This document shows, one piece after another, positions 23,882-33,400 of a stretch of 64,000 nucleotides of DNA. A program made the translations under genes and the position numbers. The stretch comes from a virus. Position 1 is the stretch's first letter; every line of letters starts with the position of its first letter. Below the pieces are notes generated by a model. The model was given only the letters and a program-made list of their open reading frames with translations. It was not told where the DNA came from and ran no database searches. The stretch covers positions 1 to 64,000 of the IMG/VR virus record IMGVR_UViG_3300036770_005682; one strand, 5' to 3'.

Positions 23882-26167
23882 ATGGCATGGAACTCCGGTA
23901 GCAATAAAGCTTTACAATCCGGCTCTCAAAAATCTATTTTAACACCTGGAGCGCCAGTGGCGTTCAATACTGGCATTGCTGGGAAACCTTACAGGGACTC
24001 ATGGGACATTGAGCGCGCCTATCGCGAAGGCATGTCGAAGGTCACCTGGGTTACCAGGTGTATTGACGCTATCGCCGGCAACCAAGCAAGATTGCCGGTA
24101 ATTCTCAGGCAAGACAATTCACCATCCGGGAAAATAGTTACTGACAATAAGAACAACTCAATATTGGATATTTTGAACACAAAGTCCAATATGGGTGAAA
24201 ACTCTTTCGTTTTCCGCTATAGGCTTTCTTCGCAGCTACTCCTCTCTTCGCGCGGAGCATTTATTGAAAAGGTTCGCGGCAGGGATGGTTCCGTGGTGGC
24301 ACTGCAACTTTTGCCCCCACAGCACACTGCCCCAATCCCGGACCCCAAAAGGTTCGTTGCTGGCTTTGAAGTCGACATGAGGAACGGAACCAAGATAGTT
24401 CTCCCGCCTAAAGATGTCATTTGGATTAGGAAGCCTCACCCGCTAGACCCGTACCTTTCGCTCACTCCGCTCGAGTCTGCTGGTATCGCTGTTGAAATAG
24501 AAAACCTATCGAAGATTTACAACAGAAACTTTTTGCTCAACGACGGTCGCCCGGGCGGAATGATTGTTGTTCGTGGCGAAATAGACGATGACGACAAAGA
24601 CGAGCTACGAGCGCGCTTTCGTGGAAACATCAACCGTGCTGGCGCAATCACTGTTGTTTCTTCGGATGAAGGCGTTGATTACGTAGATACTGGTGCCAGC
24701 CCAAGGGATGCCAACTACATCCAAATGAGGCAGATAACCAAAGAAGAGATTCTTGCTGCATTCGGTGTTCCGGAATCTGTAATCGGCAACGCTTCCGGCA
24801 GGACATTTTCTAATGCAGGGGAAGAACATCGCGTTTTCTGGAACGAAACCCTACTCCCCCATTTGGAACTAATCGCCAGAGGTCTGGACGAGCTTGACCC
24901 GGATTACTACATCGACTTTGATACTTCAGATGTACCTATTCTTATTCTGTACAAGCAGGAGAGAGAGCGGTACTTGCTGGATGAGTTCCAAAACGGCCTC
25001 ATCAGCGGCAACGAATACAGAGCCGAGACTGGACGGAAAAGGGTTGACTCTGACCTCATGCAGGCAATGCTTGCTAATCCGAACCTAACTCCGATTGGCT
25101 ATACAGACAGAAGGTTTGACTCACAAGAGCAAGCCCAACAGCAAGCCGCGATGATGGGTGGGCAGCCTGGAATGCCGGGCGTTGCAGCAGCGGGGATGAT
25201 GCCTGCAGCACCACCGGACCAGGGTGGCGGAGCAGAACAACCGACACCTCCGGAGATGGGCTCGATACCCGCACAGGTAATTAATCTTGATGCCGGTCAG
25301 CCGCAGGAAGGAATGACGGCCACGCTTAATGCAGAGGCAGCACAGCAGGTTGCGCCGACTATGGCATCGCCCAGTGCGTTGTCCGCGTTCGACGCAGAAA
25401 TGCAAGTTAAGTCCGATTTCATAAGAAACGAATGGGAAGTAAAAGCAGACCAGTCTGCCGATACGTGGACAGAAATATTGGATAGGACTCTGGAGCGATT
25501 CTTTGAGCGCCAGCAGCGTGTTGTTTTGGAAAAAACACTTGGGGCAAAATCACGAAAAGCGATAGACGCCGGAAGTCTTGATGTTGACTCTGTATATGAC
25601 ATAGCAGTTTGGAACAAGCAAATAGAAGATGATGTCCGACCTGTTGTTTCCGGGATTATAAAAGACGCTTCACAAATAGCATCTGAGCAAACCGGCATAC
25701 CTGTCGACATGGATGAAGAAGAAATAAAGAGCATGATTGATGCCCAGATGGAGCGCATCAAGAAAACCAACAACACAACAAAAGATGAAATAGCCTCAGC
25801 AATACTTATAGCTCTGGCTCTTTCGGATGATGAAGACCGCGCCGGAATGCTAAAAGCAGCGCTGTCTGCGATATTCATTAACCTCTTGGCAAAGCGCAAG
25901 CGTGCAATAGCCGAGCATGAAGCACAGAGCGCCTACAACGGCGGTACATACTTTGGCGCGCGTCAATCTGGAGCAACATCAAAGACCTGGGTAACACGAA
26001 AAGATGCCAAGGTTCGGGGAGAGCATAAGCTTCTTGAAAATAAAACAGTGGGCCTAATTGATGATTTCCAAATCGGACCTGAAACACTACGTTTTCCGGG
26101 CGACCCACTTGCTCCACCTCATTTGACGATGAATTGTCGCTGCAAGCTTCGATTCAGCACTAGTTAA
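23882..26167 (+). CDS. Portal protein fused to a MuF-type C-terminal domain
   Basis: A 761-aa protein, much longer than a plain HK97 portal (about 400-500 aa). Residues 25-400 are an HK97-like portal: SWDIERAYREGMSKVTWVTR, RLSSQLLLSSRGAFIEKVRG, LTPLESAGIAVEIENLSKIY, MRQITKEEILAAFGVPESVI, GEEHRVFWNETLLPHLELI. A Pro/Gln/Met/Gly-rich linker follows (about 415-500). The C-terminal 250 residues end with the MuF signature: SKTWVTRKDAKVRGEHKLLE and LRFPGDPLAPPHLTMNCRCK. MuF proteins are minor head proteins that associate with the portal; here both are one chain. The portal forms the DNA channel at the packaging vertex. Confidence 0.88.
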   Translation: MAWNSGSNKALQSGSQKSILTPGAPVAFNTGIAGKPYRDSWDIERAYREGMSKVTWVTRCIDAIAGNQARLPVILRQDNSPSGKIVTDNKNNSILDILNTKSNMGENSFVFRYRLSSQLLLSSRGAFIEKVRGRDGSVVALQLLPPQHTAPIPDPKRFVAGFEVDMRNGTKIVLPPKDVIWIRKPHPLDPYLSLTPLESAGIAVEIENLSKIYNRNFLLNDGRPGGMIVVRGEIDDDDKDELRARFRGNINRAGAITVVSSDEGVDYVDTGASPRDANYIQMRQITKEEILAAFGVPESVIGNASGRTFSNAGEEHRVFWNETLLPHLELIARGLDELDPDYYIDFDTSDVPILILYKQERERYLLDEFQNGLISGNEYRAETGRKRVDSDLMQAMLANPNLTPIGYTDRRFDSQEQAQQQAAMMGGQPGMPGVAAAGMMPAAPPDQGGGAEQPTPPEMGSIPAQVINLDAGQPQEGMTATLNAEAAQQVAPTMASPSALSAFDAEMQVKSDFIRNEWEVKADQSADTWTEILDRTLERFFERQQRVVLEKTLGAKSRKAIDAGSLDVDSVYDIAVWNKQIEDDVRPVVSGIIKDASQIASEQTGIPVDMDEEEIKSMIDAQMERIKKTNNTTKDEIASAILIALALSDDEDRAGMLKAALSAIFINLLAKRKRAIAEHEAQSAYNGGTYFGARQSGATSKTWVTRKDAKVRGEHKLLENKTVGLIDDFQIGPETLRFPGDPLAPPHLTMNCRCKLRFSTS

Positions 26168-26254
26168 CAACTTGCATTAAAGTCGATAATTTCTGCTGCC
26201 AGCATCAGCTATTGAGGCATTATTATTTACTATGACGCTCTAGAAAGGCACCAA

Positions 26255-28624
26255 ATGCACTTCAGCAACTTTACTGAAAGTAGAGACTTTACTGAAACTA
26301 ACTACAAATCCCTGTCTGGACAAATAAATGTCAATGAAGCCAAGGGCATTGTGGAATGTTTCGTTGCTGCAATAGGCAACAAGGACAGCGTCGGAGACAT
26401 CTGTCTTCCTGGCTGCTTCACAGAGAGCCTTAAGAGACGTAAACCACGTGTTGTCTGGGGACACAACTGGAACGAGCCAATCGGAAAGGTGTTGGAAATA
26501 TACGAAGTCGGCCCAAGCGACCCACGACTGCCAGCAAAAATGAAAGAAAGGGGCGTTGGCGGACTATTCGCCAAAGTCCAGTTCAATCTTGGCGCAGAGA
26601 AAGGTCGTGAGGCTTTTGCAAATGTTGCGTTCTTCGGCTTGGAGCAGGAGTGGTCAATTGGCTACAAGACCCTAGATGCGGTTTTTGATGGTGGCCAGCA
26701 AGCCAATCTTCTGAAAGAAGTTGAACTTTACGAGGTGTCTCCTGTTCTGCACGGCGCAAACCAGCTGACAGCGACATTGTCAATCAAATCTGAAAACCAG
26801 ACAGACAGCTCTTATGGTGAAAAATCTTCATCCAAACCGCTAAAAGACCCTGATGGCGGACTTACTGCTGCTGGAAGAGCGCACTTCAAGCGCACAGAGG
26901 GAGCAAACCTGAAACCGGGGGTAAAGGGGCCAGCGGATACGCCGGAGAAAATGCGGCGCAAGGGTTCGTTCTTGACAAGGTTCTTCACCAACCCGTCTGG
27001 GCCAATGAAAGATGAAAAGGGAAAACCAACAAGACTCGCCCTATCCGCAGCAGCATGGGGTGAGCCGGTACCCCAGGACAGGTCGGACGCAGCTGCTCTT
27101 GCCGCAAAGGGACGACGCCTTCTTGAAAGGTATGAAAATTCAAAGGAAAAATCCCTAGATTCCGACACTGAATCGAAGAACCATTCGATTATTTACTCCC
27201 CACAGGGTTCTGGTGTCTCTAATCCGGCATCAGGCAGGATGGGCGGCCTCGCCAGAAGCATTGGCATGCATTTCGGCGGAGAGGTTGTAATTAGAAGTGC
27301 TGACGAAAACATGGTCATCTTTGACATAACCAAAGATGGTGTTTCCGAGACCATGCGGGCCGGTTACCACACCCCCAATGAAATAGATTTCATGTTCGGG
27401 CCAGCAACGAGGGTTCGTCAAGAGGTTGTATACATACCGGTTGAAGGCTCGTCTGGTAGTCGCGTTTCCGGTATTGAGCTTCCTGCAAAGGCTGGCGGGT
27501 GCGGGTGTGGCGGTGCTTGCGGTGGCGCTAAATCAGAGCGCCAGTGCGGCGGCTCGTGCGGCGGCTCCTGCTCCATGAATCAAATAAAATCATGGAGTGA
27601 CTATAAGTCAGAAAACCCTGGCGTTCATTTATTCATAAAGACTGCCAGTATAGAAATGTATGAAGCCGCACAGGAAATCGGCTTCCATCATGGTTTTGAT
27701 GTCGAACTCCTGTCGGATGGATTTGCTATTCCAAATATTGACTGGTACGGCAGCGACGCCTCCGACGCTGTCATCACCGCAATGGATGGCATCGAAGAAA
27801 AATTCGAATTTGGTAGACGGGCACGTTCGGCCTCCAGAAAGCCGGGGAGAATGATGAAGCCGGCAAAATTCGACGGCGACAGCGATGGCTTCAGAACAGG
27901 ACCTGACGGCAGGGATAATATTCCATACCTCCCCAGAATGCCAGAGACCGAAGAGCCAATCGAGCTCCCAGATGAGATTCCGGTACCAGAACCAACCAGA
28001 GTGCCAAAACCGAACCCCGACAGGACCCCATCTAGGCCAAACCCGATACCGGCACCATCGCGGCCGGTTCCACAACGACCTGGCGTACCTTCTGGCGGGA
28101 GAAGAGGTATTGAGCCAAGGATGCCGGAAACAGAAGAGCCGATTGAGCTTCCTGATGAAATTCCAGTACCAGAGCCGACCAGGGTTCCGAAACCCAATCC
28201 GGACAGGACTCCTTCTAGGCCGAACCCGATACCTGCCCCTTCCAGGCCAGTACCACAACGCCCTGGTATTCCAACAGGAGAGCAGCGGCGAGAAGAAATC
28301 CGCAGGCAAATGATGGAGGCACTCCGCCGTCAGCGCATGGCCTCAAGAGGTAAGTCAGACTCCTTTTCCGCATACGTAACAGTGTCAGAGGACTACGACA
28401 TCAATGTGAAGACAGCCCGCAATACGGACACTAGAGAGATAGACACAATGGTGCTTGAGATGCCGGCGGAGATGCTGTTCGATTTCAAGTCTCTTATTGA
28501 CCCCGTAGCGGACTATTACCGAATTAGTGTAGTCGCTGTGGACTCTGGACTGAAAATTTATGACGCCTCAAAGCTGACAGTGGATGCACTGGATGCTATG
28601 GGTTCAGTCATAAGAAACTGGTGA
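26255..28624 (+). CDS. Prohead protease (S78, HK97 type) with long C-terminal extension
   Basis: A 789-aa protein; normal prohead proteases have about 200. Residues 15-185 are the protease: GIVECFVAAIGNKDSVGDIC, VVWGHNWNEPIG with H70, LEQEWSIGYKT with S134, then LYEVSPVLHGANQL. Residues about 195-292 resemble the DUF6321 family (GGLTAAGRAHFKR, LALSAAAWGEPVP). Then comes ASGRMG (residues 325-330, 27227-27244), the same element that separates domains in the giant proteins. A beta domain (332-410), a segment with six Cys (416-439, CGCGG and CGGSCGGSC), a small alpha/beta domain, two identical 50-residue proline-rich repeats (561-610 and 622-671) and a C-terminal domain follow. It probably processes the head and the polyproteins encoded downstream. 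Confidence 0.82.
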   Translation: MHFSNFTESRDFTETNYKSLSGQINVNEAKGIVECFVAAIGNKDSVGDICLPGCFTESLKRRKPRVVWGHNWNEPIGKVLEIYEVGPSDPRLPAKMKERGVGGLFAKVQFNLGAEKGREAFANVAFFGLEQEWSIGYKTLDAVFDGGQQANLLKEVELYEVSPVLHGANQLTATLSIKSENQTDSSYGEKSSSKPLKDPDGGLTAAGRAHFKRTEGANLKPGVKGPADTPEKMRRKGSFLTRFFTNPSGPMKDEKGKPTRLALSAAAWGEPVPQDRSDAAALAAKGRRLLERYENSKEKSLDSDTESKNHSIIYSPQGSGVSNPASGRMGGLARSIGMHFGGEVVIRSADENMVIFDITKDGVSETMRAGYHTPNEIDFMFGPATRVRQEVVYIPVEGSSGSRVSGIELPAKAGGCGCGGACGGAKSERQCGGSCGGSCSMNQIKSWSDYKSENPGVHLFIKTASIEMYEAAQEIGFHHGFDVELLSDGFAIPNIDWYGSDASDAVITAMDGIEEKFEFGRRARSASRKPGRMMKPAKFDGDSDGFRTGPDGRDNIPYLPRMPETEEPIELPDEIPVPEPTRVPKPNPDRTPSRPNPIPAPSRPVPQRPGVPSGGRRGIEPRMPETEEPIELPDEIPVPEPTRVPKPNPDRTPSRPNPIPAPSRPVPQRPGIPTGEQRREEIRRQMMEALRRQRMASRGKSDSFSAYVTVSEDYDINVKTARNTDTREIDTMVLEMPAEMLFDFKSLIDPVADYYRISVVAVDSGLKIYDASKLTVDALDAMGSVIRNW
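27935..28267 (+). repeat. Tandem proline-rich repeat inside the protease gene, period 183 bp
   Basis: Copy 1 is at 27935-28084 and copy 2 at 28118-28267. Both encode the same 50 residues, beginning RMPETEEPIELPDEIPVPEP and ending SRPVPQRPG. 30 of the 50 codons differ between copies, all synonymously. A short spacer (VPSGGRRGIEP) separates them. Confidence 0.9.
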
Positions 28625-28628
28625 CAAA

Positions 28629-28832
28629 GTGTCGTCTCGATTCTCTCGTCCCAAGAAGAACGTCAGCCAGAATAAGCCGCAAATAGGTTATTCTAAACCT
28701 GTAGACAATCAAAAAAAATCGTACAAGTATCACTGCATGGTAACGGGCGATAAGCGTGCTTTCCCATGTGGAGGATGCGTCAACCCTAAAGGTTGTTTAT
28801 CAAATTCGATGCAGTACAAGGAGACAAAGTAA
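28629..28832 (+). CDS. Small Cys-rich protein
   Basis: A 67-aa protein, starting GTG 4 bases after the protease stop. The first 30 residues are basic and polar (SSRFSRPKKNVSQNKPQIGY). The rest contains YHCMVTGDKRAFPCGGCVNP and KGCL, a Cys arrangement C-x(10)-C-x(2)-C-x(5)-C that could bind one zinc ion. A similar C..CxxC..C series is found in the next protein. The stop codon overlaps the next start (TAATG). Family not recognised. Confidence 0.55.
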   Translation: MSSRFSRPKKNVSQNKPQIGYSKPVDNQKKSYKYHCMVTGDKRAFPCGGCVNPKGCLSNSMQYKETK

Positions 28833-30238
28833 TGGCCGAGGCACCAGTAGTAAAGCTAAATGCTGATGGTGAAGTAGTGCAATGCGCTAAGGGTATGGAC
28901 TCTGGCGAGTGCGGTTACACGCCTGGAGCAAAAGTGTGCGGCAAATGCGGTGCCGTTGCCCAGCAGATGAAGGCTGCGTCAATGATGAACCCAATGATGC
29001 AGGGTCCTGCGCCAGCAATGCCAATGCGCAAAAAGCCGCGCCCCATGGGTCCAATGACACTTCAGGACGAGGAAGACGACGACCTCGTAGGTATGGAGGG
29101 CATGGAGGATGACATGGATGATGACGACATGATGGACACCGAAGACGGCAAGATGATGGGATACGACGAAGAAGAAGACGAAATGTATGTCCGTCGCGCC
29201 GCTCCAAAGCGTAAGCGCGGTGTTGTTGCCATGGAAGATGCTGAAATGGAAGACGAAATGGAAGACGAAGATGAAGATGTCTCCATGGAAGCAACCAGAC
29301 TAAAGATGCGTAATCGCCGCCTTGGCTCAATGGGATACAAGTCTTCCGAGTTTGACAAAGACGCATTTTTGTGCTCTTTTGACCGCAAGGTATACCCAGG
29401 CGGTTCGCCAGTGTGTGACTCATGCCCAGGTGGATGCGTTCCGGAAGAGGGCATGCCATCACTGCTCGAAGTCGAGGGCATGGCTGAGGACATGTTCAAG
29501 GGCAAGGTTCTTGATTCTGGCTACTCAGACGAAGCAGACCTATTTGTTGTGGACATCGAAAGAAAAGACGGAAAGCCAGTAGAGATTTTCTTTGATGGTT
29601 CCTCCGGCGAAGTAATGGGCTGGCACCTACTAAATAGCGACCTTGTTGAAGTGAAGTCAGCACTGGTTAACAAGGCGATGATTAGCTTTGGTGACGCTGC
29701 AGACATCGCCGTTAAGACGGTGAACGGAGACATCGTTGCTGTTGAGCCAGATGTTTTTGAGGGATACGACGTTTATGCGGTTGAAATTGACGGCGTAAAC
29801 GGAAAGTCCTATGACGTGTTTGTCAGCCTTGATGGAGAGGTTCTCGGTTATGACGAGTACACGATGGAAGAGGCAACAGAAATCGAGGCTGAAGCAGCGG
29901 AGATTGCCCTAAAGCGTGCGTATAGCGAAGACACTCGTCAGTCAATGGCCGATAAGGGCCAGGCCCTCCCAGACGGTTCATACCCGATTGCGGACGAAGC
30001 GGACTTGCGTAATGCAATCCAGGCTTTTGGACGCGCCAAGGACAAGACGGCAGCAAAAGCTCACATCATGAAGCGTGCTGTTGCCCTAGGCAAGGAAGAG
30101 CTTATTCCTGTGTCATGGGTGTCAAAGGAAGATATCGAAAAAGCCAAGGGTGAAGAAAAGTCAGAAGATGACAACTTCTTATCGACACTCATGGAATTTG
30201 AGATGCTTACAGTCGCAGAAGAAAAAGATTCGGAGTAA
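28832..30238 (+). CDS. Acidic Cys-motif protein with PepSY-like repeats and a DUF6582-like C-terminus
   Basis: A 468-aa protein. The ATG at 28832 overlaps the previous stop and has AAGGAG upstream. The N-terminus has a zinc-ribbon pattern (QCAKGMDSGECG, KVCGKCG), followed by a Met/Asp/Glu-rich stretch (to about residue 160). A second Cys group is FLCSFDRKVYPGGSPVCDSC with PGGC. Next are two PepSY-like units with EIFFDGSSGEVMGWHLL and YDVFVSLDGEVLGYDEY. The C-terminal 60 residues resemble DUF6582 (LPDGSYPIADEADLRNAIQA). PepSY domains are known from propeptides and as peptidase inhibitors, which is suggestive beside a protease. The scaffold-like acidity also permits an assembly role. Confidence 0.6.
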   Translation: MAEAPVVKLNADGEVVQCAKGMDSGECGYTPGAKVCGKCGAVAQQMKAASMMNPMMQGPAPAMPMRKKPRPMGPMTLQDEEDDDLVGMEGMEDDMDDDDMMDTEDGKMMGYDEEEDEMYVRRAAPKRKRGVVAMEDAEMEDEMEDEDEDVSMEATRLKMRNRRLGSMGYKSSEFDKDAFLCSFDRKVYPGGSPVCDSCPGGCVPEEGMPSLLEVEGMAEDMFKGKVLDSGYSDEADLFVVDIERKDGKPVEIFFDGSSGEVMGWHLLNSDLVEVKSALVNKAMISFGDAADIAVKTVNGDIVAVEPDVFEGYDVYAVEIDGVNGKSYDVFVSLDGEVLGYDEYTMEEATEIEAEAAEIALKRAYSEDTRQSMADKGQALPDGSYPIADEADLRNAIQAFGRAKDKTAAKAHIMKRAVALGKEELIPVSWVSKEDIEKAKGEEKSEDDNFLSTLMEFEMLTVAEEKDSE

Positions 30239-30240
30239 TA

Positions 30241-30438
30241 ATGAGAAAACTAACTAACGAGCAGAGAGAGCAACTTCGCGCCGAAAAGGCAGCGAAAGCG
30301 GCGGCAGCTGAGGTATCAGCAAAAAAGGAAACTAAGCCGAAAAAGACGAAAGATGTGGTGGACGATGTTGAAACAGCGACAGACAATCAAGAGCCTGTGG
30401 TTGAAGTTTCGACGGAGACTGACGACATTTCTAGTTAA
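30241..30438 (+). CDS. Small charged hypothetical protein
   Basis: A 65-aa protein with a Lys/Ala/Glu-rich helical first half (LTNEQREQLRAEKAAKAAAA) and an acidic second half. It is low in complexity, and no family is recognised. It begins 2 bases after the previous stop and lies 20 bases before the first giant gene. It could be a scaffold fragment or a flexible linker protein. Confidence 0.45.
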   Translation: MRKLTNEQREQLRAEKAAKAAAAEVSAKKETKPKKTKDVVDDVETATDNQEPVVEVSTETDDISS

Positions 30439-30458
30439 CCTGCACTGGCGGTGGTCCG

Positions 30459-33400
30459 GTGCGCGATGATGAAATCAAACAAAAGCTAATTGGTGCAGCG
30501 TCACAAAAAGACGCAAAATTAGAAACAGCACCAAAATCGGCCGCTCAAGAGAAAAATAAAAACTCCAAAGAGCCAGAAAAAGACAAACCAGAAAAGCCAT
30601 CAAAGGCAAAATCTGAGTTTGAGCAGTTTCTTATCGATTGGGAACCTGGTGACCCACTGCCATTTTTCCCTCCTGGGAAAATATTAAGGCTTTGCCATCT
30701 AAGCAATAACCCGATGGTTACTGGTTCGGATTATTATTTCGACAACCCTAAAACAACAATCAAGCCTTATAGGCCTGGCCAAAAGTCTATAGAAGAAGAG
30801 TTTATAGAGGTAAAAAACCTTGGGCCGAAACTCAAAGAAGGCCTTTCCTCTCTTCTTGGTATGGTGGCGCGTTCGCGTGGCCTTTGGGTTGACGACAAAA
30901 ACAAACTACGTTGCCCTGCAGGTACTCCAAACGCAAACCAGTTCACCGACATAACTGGGAGCAACTGCTTTATCCCAACGCCAGCAACGGCAGCGCAATC
31001 TGGGGCAAGAGCAGCTAGAAGAGTTCTCGGCACGGCAGAGCAGATGGCTGCAGGAGTAGGACAGAGAGTAGATAGAAGCACGTCCGGTCGTGCTGCGACA
31101 GCGCAGCGGTGGACGACAGGAGATTTGGCATATCTGCAACAGGGCATGGATTTTGGCGGCAGAATGGGCATGCCCGGCAGCAGAGTATCCCCCAGTCAAA
31201 GGACGACGCGCGCCGGCAGGGTATCTCCTGCCACTGGAAGCTCAATTTACTATATTGGTCGGCGTGAGGCCATAGCTCGCGGGAAAGACCTGACACGTGC
31301 AGCACGCGACCTCAGCGATAGATACAAAGTTGGGGCACAAACACAAGCAGCGATACGTCTTCCCAATGGTCAGCTGGTAGGAAACGTTTTGAATAGAGCC
31401 GACTTTATGGCGGCCATGACGTACCTAATGCCAAACGTAGACCCTAACGAGATAGAGGAGTACTACAGCAACGCCATCCCTGGAACGCTCTCGTTGACGG
31501 ATAGAAGAAAGTACCAATCTGGATTTAAAGCGTTCTGGGAAGCTCACATTTTTGAAATGATTGAAAATGCAGAAGCATATAAATTAATCACAAAATTTGA
31601 GATGATGGACGACCTCAATACGGCTATTGAGATTTCAGTCGAACCCTTCGGCCCAAGCCCACTAAGCGGCGGACGAAGAGCAGGAATTGGCGCAACACAA
31701 ATGGCGACACAGGCAAACCTGATGGCCGAAGGCGGCGCACATGTTTCGTTCAAGGTAAGCCCATTCGGTATGTGGCAACAGATGAACGGCGTTGGTCGCA
31801 ACATGGACAGCGATGGGTCTGGGTGGCTTGACTCAATTGAAGGAAGAATGCATTACGTTGCGGTGCACGAAGCTGGGCACACAGTGGATTTTTACAACAA
31901 ACTCAAAGCTTTTGGTCTAGACCCCAATTCAATGCAAAGATACACAGCCCCTAGGCGTGTTGTATCTGTTGGCGGTTCGCCGACGGTTCAGCAAGATAAA
32001 TACAACGGCGCTTGGATTATTGATTGGGCAAATGTTACAAATCCCCAGAATAATCCATTCGTCGACGACATGATAGATGCCGCCAGAAGGTTAAAGAATA
32101 CTTCTTATACAGGTTCAAAATTTAGTGGCAGAAAAATAGACCTACAAAACGATTTGACAACGTTCTACGACAATTTGGCTTGGGCGTTTCAAAACAACAT
32201 TACTCATGATGTGGGCGACTTAGTAATTATGGCTGCTGCGGTGGGAGGGGAATACGCAACAGTCAATGGCGTCGAGACATCAGCAGAATTTTATGCATGG
32301 AGAAGATTGTTCGGCGAACTTAGGGGAAATGCGGCAGCAAGCAGAATGCCAATAGGCAGGGATATTCTCCAAGAGGGTCCTTTTGATTTAACCCCAAGCG
32401 ACATCGATTTACGCACAACAAATGCAAGAAACAGCCCTACCGCAAATCTTCTTACACATTTTGCCGCCGCTTGGGCAGTGCAAGAACGTGACCGGGCTAT
32501 GCAACCAGGTGGGGCCCTAGACCAAATTCAACAGCAGCTTCCACCTGGCGTAGGTTTGCCACAATCAATCATAGATAACTTTGAACAAAACGCTGCTGCG
32601 GATGCTGTCGCTAGATTGAATCAAGTTGGGCAATCATCATTTGGCGTCAGCCCAACGGGGTGGAACATATCTGGGCGCATGGGGAACATGCAGGGACCAA
32701 ACGACCGCCCGCAAACATTGCATGCTCGTAGAGTCAGGAACGCTGTTCGTTCGTACGACGCCAATAAGACAAGAGTAAAAACAAGCTTTAGCATCTCTGG
32801 ACGCATGGGGACACCAGACCCTGTAAAACCGCAAAGACCGCGAGAGCCAGATAATGGTCCATTCACTGGAAAGTTTCTTGATGTTCTTCGTGGCGCTTCC
32901 ACCTGGAAAGAGTTTGCAAGCAAATACCGCAAACAGACGGTTGTATTTTTTGACTACGAAACGACCGGATTTGGTGATGATGGGAACATGCCGGTTCAGA
33001 TAGGCGCGGTAAAAATGCGCGGCGGTAAAGTTGTAGAAAGATTTAACGTTTTTGTTAACCCCGGTATCCCACTTGGCGACTGGGCAAAAAAGAATTTGAA
33101 AAATGATAAAGGCGAGCCACTAACCGATGAGTGGCTAGCATCAAAAGCGGGAATGCGCCAGGCCCATGAACAGCTGCTTGAATTTTTTGGCGAAGATGCG
33201 CTGTTAGGTGGGCAATATACGCCATTTGACCTAGAAGTACTAGAGCGTATTCTCAAACAAGAAGGTATTGATTACAAACCAGCCGGTGTAATTGACTCAA
33301 AAGCGATGGCTGACGAACTACTTCCGCGATGGTCTCCCCAAAATCCCGATGGCCCAACAATGGTTGACCCTAAAACAGGAGAGAAAAAAGCATCAAACTC

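Noticed and set aside
27629-28309. Minus-strand open frames opposite the proline-rich repeats
   Set aside because: They are reading-frame reflections of the repeat; the repeats show purely synonymous change only in the plus-strand frame, which identifies that frame as coding.
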